DNA of 64,000 bases from Phaseolus vulgaris (taxonomy: Eukaryota; Streptophyta; Magnoliopsida; Fabales; Fabaceae), in NCBI RefSeq assembly GCF_000499845.2, contig NC_023749.2, positions 44,395,608 to 44,459,607 of the forward strand, given 5' to 3'. The notes beneath the pieces are model-generated. The model was not told where the DNA came from. It ran no database searches and saw only the letters and a program-made list of their open reading frames with translations. Within the stretch, counting starts at the first letter, position 1. Each line of letters starts with the position of its first letter. The position numbers and the translations under genes are program-made. Of the stretch, positions 47,809-57,753 are shown in pieces.

Positions 47809-49573
47809 CTTATTCAAAACAACATTTGTTCCTTAATAGTGGATGGGGGTAGTTGTGCTAATGTGGCTAGTACAAGAGTAGTAGATAAACTTGGATTGCC
47901 TACTATCTCTCATACGAAGCCCTACAAATTGCAATGGCTTAGTGAGGTAGGAGAAATAGTTGTGAATAAACAAGTCCTCATCCATTTCTCTATTGGAAAA
48001 TACAAAGATGAGGTATTATGTGATGTTGTGCCCATGGAAGCAACCCATGTTCTTTTGGGAAGGCCTTGGCAATATGACAGAAAAGTTTTTCATGATGGCT
48101 TTACCAACAAACTTTCTTTTGATTTCCATGGTCACAAGGTTACTTTGAAATCTCTCTCTCCAAGAGAAGTCCATGAGGACCAAATTCTTATGAAGAAAAA
48201 GAGGGAGAGTGAAAAAGAAAAAAGTCATAAACCTACACTTCTTGCGTCTAGGCATGAGGTTCAAAGGGAAATAGTAGCTCACAATCCTATCTTCTTAGCT
48301 ATCCCTAGACCTCTTAAGTTAGAACCACTTGTTGATAGTCCTCATGACTTGGATAATTTGGTAAAGGAGTTTCAAGATGTGTTTCAAGATCCTCCAAAAG
48401 GCCTTCCACCTTTGAGAGGGATTGAGCACCAAATTGATTTGATTCGAGGATCTTCCTTACCCAATCGTCCGGCCTATAGGACCAATCCAAGTGAAACCAA
48501 GGAAATTCGCCAACAAATAAAGGCTTTGATTGAAAAAGGTTGGGTCCAAGATAGCATGAGCCCTTGTGCTATGCCTATTATCTTTGTCCCTAAGAAAGAT
48601 GACACATGGAGGATGTGTTCGGATTGTAGGGCTATCAATAACATTACAATTAATTATAGGCATCCCATACCTAGGCTTGATGATTTGTTGGATGAATTAC
48701 ATGGTTCTAAAATCTTTACAAAGATTGATCTTAAAAGCGGCTACAATCAAATCCGTATCAAACCGGGTGATGAATGGAAGACGGCTTTTAAGACCAACTT
48801 TGGTCTATATGAGTGGTTAGTTATGCCCTTTGGTTTAACTAATGCTCCAAGTACTTTCATGCGCCTCATGCATCATGTTTTGAGACCTTTCATTGGTAAG
48901 TTTGTTGTTGTTTATTTTGATGATATCCTCATTTATAGCTTATCTTTGAATGACCATAGGTTGCATGTTAGACAAGTCTTAGAAACCCTTAGGAAGGAAC
49001 ATTTGTATGCTAACCTTGCTAAATGTATGTTTGCTCTTGATCATATAGAATTCCTAGGGTTTGTTGTGAGTAGCAAAGGGGTCCATGTGGATCAAGCTAA
49101 GGTGGTGGCCATTCAAAATTGGCCTACACCTACATGTATGAATGAAGTCCGAAGTTTTCATGGACTTGCTTCTTTTTATAGAAGATTTGTACCCAACTTT
49201 GGTACAATAGCCGCACCTCTCAATGATATAGTGAAAAAGGATGTGGTTTTTCAATGGGGAGAAGCACAACAAAAAGCTTTTGATATTTTAAAAGAAAAAT
49301 TGACTAATGCTCCCATTTTAGCCCTTCCTAATTTTTCTAAAACCTTTGAGATTGAGTGTGATGCATCAAGTATAGGCATTGGGGCTATTCTCCTTGAAGA
49401 GGGCCACCCCATAGCTTATTTTAGTGAGAAATTGAAGGGGAGTCATCTCAACTATTCCACTTATGATAAAGAATTATATGCCCTTGTTAAAGCTTTGTTT
49501 ACTTGACAACATTATCTTTTTCCTAAAGAGTTTGTGATTCATAGTGATCATGAGTCTCTTAAATATTTGAAAA
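47809..49573 (+). pseudogene. gypsy protease, reverse transcriptase and partial RNase H
   Basis: In frame with gag. Protease VDGGSCANVAS is followed by RT: VPKKDDTWRMCSDCRAIN, KIDLKSGYNQIRI, YEWLVMPFGLTNAPSTFM and the active-site block VVYFDDILIYS. RNase H begins with FEIECDASSIGIGAILLE. A TGA at 49504 interrupts ([12 protein letters not shown]). The sequence then continues to [12 protein letters not shown], where it meets copia gag. Integrase is absent. Confidence 0.93.
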
Positions 49574-52500
49574 GGCAAAACAAACTCCAAATATTGTCGT
49601 TATTGCAAGAAAAAGGAACACGAGATCTCTGAATGTTATAAATTGAAAAATAAGCAAGATAGAGAAGATAAGGGAAATGGTAAACAACTAGAAAAATTTG
49701 CCGAAGCTAGTATTGTTGAAACTGAATCTGATGGGGATTGTTTTGTAGCTTCCAACACTGAACAAAGGTCTAAAAATGAATGGATTCTTGATTCTGGTTG
49801 TACTTTTCACATGTCTCACAAAAGAGATTGGTTTACCACATATGAACCAGTTTATAATGGTCTTGTTTTGATGGGAAACGATGCTCAATGCAAAGTTGTT
49901 GGTGAAGGAACAATCAAAATCAAAACACATGATGAAATTGTTAGAACTTTAACAAGTGTTAGATATGTCCTTGAGTTGAAATGGAATCTCATTTCCTTAG
50001 GCACCCTTGAATCTTATGGGTGTAGATACTCAGCTGAAGGTGGAGTTTTAAAAGTGTCTAAAGGAGCTCTTGTGTTACTAAAGGCAATTCGATGTGATAG
50101 TTTGTATGTGCTACAGGGTTCAACAGTTACAGGTTCTGCAGTTGTTGCCTCACCCAACAAAGATAACACCAAGTTGTGGCATATGAGATTAGGTCACATG
50201 AGTGAGAAGGGAATTATAATCCTCAAGAAGAAGGGTCACCTTGGTAACCACTGTACTGGAAAGGTTGATTTCTGTGAACATTGTATTTTTGGTAAGCAGA
50301 AAAAGGTTAGTTTTTCTAAAGCCATACACAGAACCATAGGTACTTTGGATTATATTCATTCGGATCTTTGGGGTCCGTCAAAAGTTCCCTCCAGAGGTAA
50401 ATGTCGTTATATGATGACAATTATTGATGATTTCTCACGAAAACTTTGGATGTATTTTCTCAAACATAAGAATGAAGCATTTTCCACTTTTAAAGAGTGG
50501 AAATTATTGATTGAGAATCAGACTGGCAAGAAGATAAAGAGGCTAAGGACAGACAATGGCCTTGAGTTCTGTTCGAATGAATTCAATGATTTCTGCAAGA
50601 AGGAATGCATTTTCAGACATTTCACCATCCCAAGTACTCCACAACAGAACGGGGTTGCAGAAAGAATGAATAGAACTATCCTGGAGAGAGTTCGTTGCAT
50701 GTTCTCCCATTCTGGTTTGAGCAAATCTTTTTGGGCTGAAGCGGCTTCAACGACATGTTATCTGATAAACCGCTCTCCTAACAAATCAATTGATTGCAAC
50801 ATTCCAGAAGAAGTTTGGTCAGGTAACCCTGTTGATTATTCTAATCTTAAAATATTTGGTTGCCCTGCTTATTCTCATGTAAACGAGGGAAAATTAGAAC
50901 TTCGTGCTAAGAAGTGCATTTTCTTGGGTTATGGCTCAAGGGTTAAAGGCTATCGTTGGTATGACCCAGAATCTCACGAAATAATTCACAGTCGGAATGT
51001 GACCTTTAATGAAAATGCTATGCTCTATTCTGTAAAAGATACTGTCATTTCCTCAATTGATACAAGTGGCCAGGAAGAGGCTCGAGAGAAGGTGGAGTTT
51101 GAGATTAAAACACTCGCTCATGAGGAAGATGTTCCCAATTCCTCCAGTACTCAAGATAATCAAGTCACTATTATTTATGGTACAAATGAACATTTGAGTC
51201 CACATGAGCAATGTCCACCTAAACGACGAGGGTTACCACAACCGTGGTCTATGGTTCAAGAACTCCCACAACAGAGACCAAGAAAACCGACTTAAAGATT
51301 AATTGCAGAATCTGCCAACATTGCTTATGCTTTAACTATTGCACAAGAGATGGGTGAAGAAGGTGAACCCAAGAATTACTCTGAAGTTATCTCTGGTGAT
51401 GACTCAACAAAGTGGATTGCTGCTATGCAAGAAGAAGTTGAGAGTCTTCTCAAAAACGAAACATGGGAATTGGTGAAGTTACCAGAAGGAAAACGAGTCA
51501 TTAGTTGCAAGTGGATCTTTAAGAGAAAAGAATGGATCCCTGGTGTTGAGAGTACAAGGAATAAAGCAAGATTTGTTGTAAGAGGTTTTGATCAAGAGAA
51601 AGGTATTGACTTTAATGAAGTATTTTCTCCTGTTGTTCGTCATACTTCAATACGTATATTACTTGCTTTAGTTGCCTTGTATGATTTGGAGTTGGAACAG
51701 TTAGATGTGAAAATTGCTTTTCTTCATGGTAATCTTGAGGAAAAGATTTACATCCAGCAGCCGGAGGGCTTCGTTGTTCCTGGAAAGGAGGACCATGTAT
51801 GTCGTTTGAAGAAATCTCTCTACGACTTGAAGCAATCACCAAGACAATGGTATAAGAGGTTTGATTCTTTCATGGTTGGACATGGCTACTCTAGAAGTAG
51901 CTATGATAATTGTGTCTATTTTCAAAAGACATCTGATGGGTCGTTTATATACTTGTTGTTATATGTTGATGACATGTTGATTGCCACAAGAGATAAATCT
52001 TTAGTTAACAAGTTAAAGGCCCAACTTAGTAGTGAATTTGATATGAAGGACTTAGGTCCTGCCAAGAAAATTTTAGGAATGGAGATCAACAAAGATCGTC
52101 AAGCTGGAAAACTCTTTCTATCACAAAAGAAGTATGTTCTTAAGATGTTTGACAAATTTGGAATGCGAGATTGCAAAGCTGTTAATACTCCAATTACCGC
52201 CCACTTCAAGTTGTCATCAGATCAGTGTCCAAAATCAGACGAGGACAAAAGGCGCATGTCACATGTCCCGTATTCAAATGCAATTGGAAGTCTCATGTAT
52301 GCTATGGTATGTACTAGACCTGATTTAGCTTATGCTGTTAGCATTGTTAGCAGGTTCATGCATAATCCAGGCAAGGCACACTGGGAAACCGTTAAATGGA
52401 TACTTCGTTATCTGAAAGGGTCTCCAGATCTTGGTTTGGTATTTGATCAACATAGAGTCGATCCCAGAGGAGCAATTGGCTATGTTGATGCTGACTATGG

Positions 52501-52933
52501 TGGTGATTTAGATCGGAGAAGTTCACTTTCAGCCTACATTTTTACCCTATGTGGGTCTGCTATCAGTTGGTATTCTTCACTTCAAACCATTGCGGTTTTG
52601 TCCACTGAAGCAGAATATATTACTGCTACAGAAGGTATGAAAGAGGCTATATGGCTTCGAGGCTTGGTAAGTGAACTTGGTCTTCAACAAGATGTTCTTG
52701 TTATATTTTGTAATAGTCATAGTGATGTCCACTTAACCAGGAACAATAAGTATCACTCAAGGACCAAGCACATTGAAATTAAACACCATTTTATCCGAGA
52801 CATTGTTGATACAGGAGATATAATTGTTGAAAAAATTCATACGGCTGAAAATCCTACAGACATGTTAACCAAGCCACTTCCATCGGCTAAGTTCGATCAT
52901 TGCCTGAACTTAGCTGGTATTATCCATACTTAA
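49574..52933 (+). pseudogene. copia pol: zinc knuckle, protease, integrase, RT and RNase H, one internal stop
   Basis: Resumes the copia gag frame with zinc knuckle [15 protein letters not shown]. Protease is WILDSGCTFHMS. The GAG-pre-integrase zone has KLWHMRLGHMSEKG. The integrase core has IHSDLWGPSKVPS and RTDNGLEFCS and ends near RSPNKSIDCNIP. TAA at 51293 interrupts. RT follows with WELVKLPEGKRVISCKW, QLDVKIAFLHGNLEEKIY and YLLLYVDDMLIA. RNase H includes IGYVDADYGGDLDRRSS and VLSTEAEYI, and the frame closes at 52931. Apart from one stop it is almost intact. Usual copia LDVKTAFLHG has Ile here for Thr. Confidence 0.95.
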
Positions 52934-52988
52934 TCAAGGCTTCATGGCGAGAGAGTGTTCCAGTCAAAGGCGAGTCAAGGTGGAGATT

Positions 52989-53502
52989 TGTGGGTTATGA
53001 CTCACCTTTTTGTTTTTTTGACATAATTGGGAGGTTAATTGCCAAAATTAATTGTCATCAAATGGAGGTTTCTTACTACAATTAATTGTCATCAAAGAGA
53101 GGTTAATTGCCATTAATTGTATTTATTATTGTTGTCTCCTATAACCACTATATATAGTGGTTTCCTTCAAGCAATGTAATACACAAGACACAACAAACAA
53201 CAACATACACTTGCTTCCTCTCCCTTTTCCTATACTCTCTATTTCTGCTCTTGGGTGTAAGTGTTTAACCCATGTAGAGAGAATTTGTTTTGGGGTTATT
53301 CCTCTATTAGCCTGAGAGGAATTCATTGTACTCCCAATACCATTATAGTGGAAGTTTTGGCTCTCTCGCCGGTGATTTTTTACCTCTATTTAAAGGGGTT
53401 TTCCACCTAAAAATTCTGGTATCATTCTCACTTTACTTGTTACTTTAATTTCTCATAATCTTTGGTTGAAATTATCACGCTTCCGCACACGATATCCCTA
53501 CA
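52989..53502 (+). repeat. 3' LTR of the copia element
   Basis: It is the same length as the 5' LTR and differs from it at about 22 positions, mostly single transitions, with a cluster at ATGTAATACACAAG. It ends CCCTACA before the TGTGA duplication. Confidence 0.95.
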
Positions 53503-53507
53503 TGTGA

Positions 53508-54830
53508 AAATGTGTTAAAGGGATCAAAGTGTCACTTGCATTTTCATTTAAGATTTTTTTTTCTACAGTTTACTTGCTTTTATTTATATAATTGCAAATT
53601 TACTTTGTTATTTTTTTAGGCCTCCCTCATAATTAGGTCTTAATCATCTCGAAATTAATAGTTGACATCTGGTTTTTAGGATTTTGTTCTATACACACAT
53701 TTGAACAACAATATTTTTGAAATTTTTACTAAGATTTTATGTAAGTGATATGAGGAAAACCTTGAGTTGTTGACCAAAATTTATGTTATTTATATAATTC
53801 ACATTTTTTAACTATTGGTATTTACTAATTATGTAACGAGTTTTCTATCTTAACTATTTGTAATTCTTTTTGTTTATTATTTTCTTGACTAGAAGACAAA
53901 GCTTTTTGTTGCGAGTTTTAACCATTATTTGTTTATCTTTGATTCTTAAGCTTAAATCACTTAAAGTTCTAAAGAAATTTCGTATTCTAGTTTTTTCTGT
54001 GGTTTCCATTTTACAGGACCACCAATTTTATTATTTTATTACCTAAGAGCTCTTCTTTTTAATTTCTTAATAAGTTGGGTTATTTGTGTTGCTGGGTTTG
54101 TGCTATGATTATTACTTATATATTGGGCGAACTATGAAACCAGGTGGATAATTAGTTTCTTCCATTTCATCAAAAATTTCTTGTGGTTGATAGTTCATAA
54201 TTCATAATCAATTCTATACCCCAAGAAAAAACTAAATATAAAAATATTCAGAGTTTCTATTATTATTATAATTTATTGTAGATTATGAATCTCATTATTT
54301 AACAAAGTGCACTCATGGGTTAATGATGTAAAATAAACTTTAACTAATATTATTATTTAATAAAATGAAATTTTTTATTTATATTTTTTGTTTTATGAAA
54401 TATTGATAAATATTATTTAATAAATATAATGTTTAATAGTCTATAATTCAAAAATATTATTATAATTTATTTTTTATTTATTTATATTTAATAAATATAG
54501 ATAAAAATAAATAAATAAAACTAGTCTATAATCGTTTATCAATTTGAGAGTAGTTATTAGTATGTGAAATGAGTTAACAAGAGTAAATTTAGTCTCTATT
54601 TTCATTTACATCAGAGATAAATTGCTTTATAATTTTATAATTTTAAAAACTAAGAAATATCTAAAATTAAATAATAATAACTATAAATTTAAGTCTTTAT
54701 TTATATAACAATTTAAGTCTCTTTAATCCTATTTGGGCATGATGGTTTCGGTTGGCCTTGACCAGGCATTGGGTCTCCACTCGATCATACGCACCCAACC
54801 AATACATATTAAAATAATATTTTTTATTTA
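53508..54830. other. intergenic AT-rich DNA, nothing recognised
   Basis: Low-complexity AT-rich sequence with no supported ORF or element. Confidence 0.35.
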
Positions 54831-56220
54831 TAAGTATAAAAATATTTATTGTAACTAGTTTCTATTAAAAGTGCTACGAGGAGTTTCTCACCTTGAACGT
54901 ATCTCTCATCAGTTATTCCATCATAAGTTGAAATAATTAATATTAAAAATAATTTTATTTATAACTATATAAATATTTACTGTGATTCATTTCTACTAAA
55001 AGTGTCACGAGGAGTTTCTCATCTCTTACCAGTTATTTTATTGTAAGTTGAAATAATAATTATTTTAATTTAATTTATATTAAAATAATATTTTTTATTT
55101 ATAAGTATATAAGTATTTATTGTAAATAATTTCTATTAAAAATGTTGTGAGGAGTTTCTCATCTTGAACGCAACTCTTGTTTGTTATTTCATCGTAAGTT
55201 AAAATAATTAATATTTTAATTTAATTTATATTAAAATAACATTTTTTATTTATAAGTGTACAAGTATTTATTATATATAATTTTTATTACAAGTGCTATG
55301 AGTAGGGATGACAATGCCGTATGGGTCATGCGGACTGTTCCGCAACCCGCTAGTAAAAAGCGTACTGAAATAATATTAAAAAGCATATGTTCATTTTTTC
55401 TTCAATTATAATCATTTTTTATAATTATTGAATTTTTATATTATTTTTTAGTAATAATGCAAAAAGAAGCAAATATTTTGATTGAATTCCTTTATATTCA
55501 TTTTTTTATAATTATTGAATTTCTATATTCAATTTTTTAGTAGCAAAAGTATCAAATATTTTTATTAAATTTCTAAAAAACTAGAAAAAACCTTACACGG
55601 GCTGGCCCGTAGACCCGCGGGCTAGCCCTTATACGGGACGGGGCAAAAAAATCAACATGCGTCCATTTCGCGAGACGGGTTGTATTTCCATCCCTAACTA
55701 TAGGGAGTTTCTCACTTTTTTCTTTTTATAAAAGTTTTCAGGTTAAGCAAGGAGTTCATCAACTTTAACATATATTTTGTCAGTTATTTCATTGGAAGTT
55801 GAAATAATTATTATTTTAATTTAATTTGTATTTAAATAATATTTTTTATTTATAACTATATAAATATTTATTGTAAGTAATTAAAACTGTCATGAGGAGG
55901 AGTTTCTTTCCTAAAACTTATCTCTTGTCAATTATTTCATTGTAAGTTGAAATAATTAATATTTTAATTTAATTTATATTAAAATAATATTTTTTTATTT
56001 ATATCTATATAAATATTTATTGTAAGTTATTTTCATTAAAAATGTCATGAGGAGTTTCTGACCTTCAACGTATCTTTTGTAAGTTATTTCATCGTAAGTT
56101 AGAATAATTATAATTATAATTTATTTTATATTGAAATAACTTATACGTATACAAGTATTTATCTTAAATAAATTTTGTTAAAAGTGTTACGAGAAATTTC
56201 TCATCTTAAATTTGCATTAG
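54830..56220. repeat. satellite-like tandem array, ~130-200 bp units, about 7-8 copies
   Basis: Each unit carries GAGGAGTTTCTC-like sequence (at about 54878, 55009, 55149, 55702, 55900, 56049, 56190), then a (T/C)TTGTNAGTTATTTCAT-like block, GTAAGTTGAAATAATTA and an AT-rich TATTTATAANTATATAAAT block. Spacing is about 131, 140, 151 (after removing the inserted element), 197, 150 and 142 bp. Units are diverged. One is interrupted by a hAT-like element. Confidence 0.8.
55303..55696. mobile_element. hAT-like non-autonomous element inside the tandem array
   Basis: 394 bp, starting TAGGGATGACAATGC and ending TTGTATTTCCATCCCTA, with GC-rich subterminal CCGC/GCGG blocks. The flanks GCTATGAG and ACTATAGG look like a diverged 8-bp duplication (5 of 8 match). 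Removing the element restores the array unit GCTATGAG-GAGTTTCTC. There is no ORF inside. Its ends are similar to those of 17431-18160. Confidence 0.7.
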
Positions 56221-56529
56221 TTTTTTTAGGATTTTGCATTTAGGGTATACACTTCAATATTATCTGTGTGTCCACTACTAATTAATACGAATTGAGTTTA
56301 TTTTTTTTTTATAATTATGTTATGTATTTTTTACTTAAAATTAACAAGATTACATCATCAATAATAATAAAAACAAATACTAATTTATGTTTATAGATTC
56401 AACTTTTATGTTGTAGGATTTAATTTTTTATTTTCTTCATTCTTAAAAAAACATTAAACTAAACTTTTTAATTTTTTTTTTAATTTTGTAAAAACTCATT
56501 TCTTTATTCATTAATAACTATTTTAAATA

Positions 56530-56561
<32 letters not shown>

Positions 56562-57753
56562 ATTTTTTTTCCTTTTGAAATGGTGCTAGTTAGGAAAATA
56601 AAAACAAAAGGGTGCTAGATAGGAAAATAAAAAAAAATGGTGCTAGATGAGGAAATAAAAATGTAAATAGTGATATATGAGGAATTGAGTTGGGAGTGGA
56701 TGGAGGAGAGAGTGAAAGTGGTTTTTCAATTTTCACACAAATGAAGTTTTTGCTGATTCCATGTAGGATTATCGCATTTATCCAAAAACCCCTGTGTATG
56801 CATTTTTATTATAATATACAAAATTAAATATTACATAAATTTATTTAACAATTTCAAAAATATTTAATTATACTATTAATAACAACAACACATATATACT
56901 TATATAAAATAACAAATATAAATAATAATAAATATTATTTTTATAATTTTTAATATATTTAATAAATTTATTTCAATTTAACAAAAAAATATTTTCTATT
57001 ATATTTTTTAATTGTTTATTGAAAAATACAAGTAATTGTGGATATTATATATTAAAAATATTTAATTAATTCAAAACCACAAAAAATGTCATAATTCATT
57101 CAAATATTTTTAATATCAAAAATAAATTTATAAACTTACATTTTACATCTTTAAAATAATTTCTAAATTCTTTTCCAACTATCATATCACTAAGAAATTT
57201 CAATAAATCATCCTCTCAAGTTCATCATGTCATCATTCAATCCAAACAACCCCACATGTCCTCTCTAATCCTCAAAAATCCACTTCCTCCCCTCTCCACA
57301 AATCTCCTCCTCAATCCAAATAGATTAAGTATAATGAGAGTCATCAATTTCATTTATGAATTTATCTATTACTGTGTTTTGTAATCCTATTTTGACATGA
57401 TAAAAAATTGTAAAATATAAAAAAAATATTAATCTCATTTTAAAATAAATTCACATCAATAAATAAAAAATTATTTTCAAATATTCTTTAATTCATTCAT
57501 ATATTTTTCTATAACTTTATTATTTTAACAAAATATTAGAAAATAAGTGTTAATAGAGGAAAAAAAGTATAAATGGAGAAAAACAATTGCCAACAAAGAA
57601 AAATAGAAATGTTAATATTAAATATATTTATTATAGTAACGTAATATTCTATCTCCATTATAAATTATTACAAGACGATGATTAAACTCACATCCTTTTC
57701 CTCAAAAGTCACATTTCCTGAGATATCTTTTGCGCAAGAGAAAACAAAATCTG
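56221..57753 (+). promoter_or_regulatory. AT-rich upstream region of the F-box gene
   Basis: No ORF. It contains a short TA run near 56530-56552 and three phrases of GGTGCTAG(A/T)TAGGAAAATAAAA type at 56581-56660. The promoter of the F-box gene must lie here, but no TATA box can be chosen among the many AT tracts. Confidence 0.35.

Larger units (their letters stand above)
44343..49573 (+). mobile_element. circularly permuted, single-LTR Ty3/gypsy segment inserted in copia gag
   Basis: The order is abnormal. It begins with the C-terminal tail of a gypsy polyprotein (44343-44537), then a purine tract (AGAGCTTGGGGGGGG), one LTR (44613-45301), a primer-site-like TGGTATCTAGAG, a leader, gag, protease, RT and the first part of RNase H. 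It stops at LKYLK at 49573. The rest of RNase H, the integrase and a second LTR are missing. The copia sequence GGCAA stands at both edges (44338-44342 and 49574-49578), and the copia frame resumes exactly. This fits neither a normal gypsy insertion nor a simple truncation. Confidence 0.85.
43117..53502 (+). mobile_element. complete-ended Ty1/copia (Tnt1-like) retrotransposon with a nested gypsy segment
   Basis: Bounded by two 514-bp LTRs and a perfect 5-bp target duplication TGTGA (43112-43116 and 53503-53507). A primer-site-like TTGGCATCAGAGC follows the 5' LTR and a polypurine AAGGTGGAGATT precedes the 3' LTR. Without the insert, gag and pol form one continuous frame from 43681 to 52933, broken by three stops: TAG at 43825, TGA at 43990, TAA at 51293. 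A 5.2-kb gypsy segment (44343-49573) splits gag just before the zinc knuckle. By eye the LTRs differ at about 22 of 514 sites, so it is not recent. It cannot be autonomous. Confidence 0.95.

Noticed and set aside
43825..51295. Stops in copia gag-pol read as programmed readthrough sites
   Set aside because: The three stops are TAG, TGA and TAA at unrelated positions inside domains, which fits decay.
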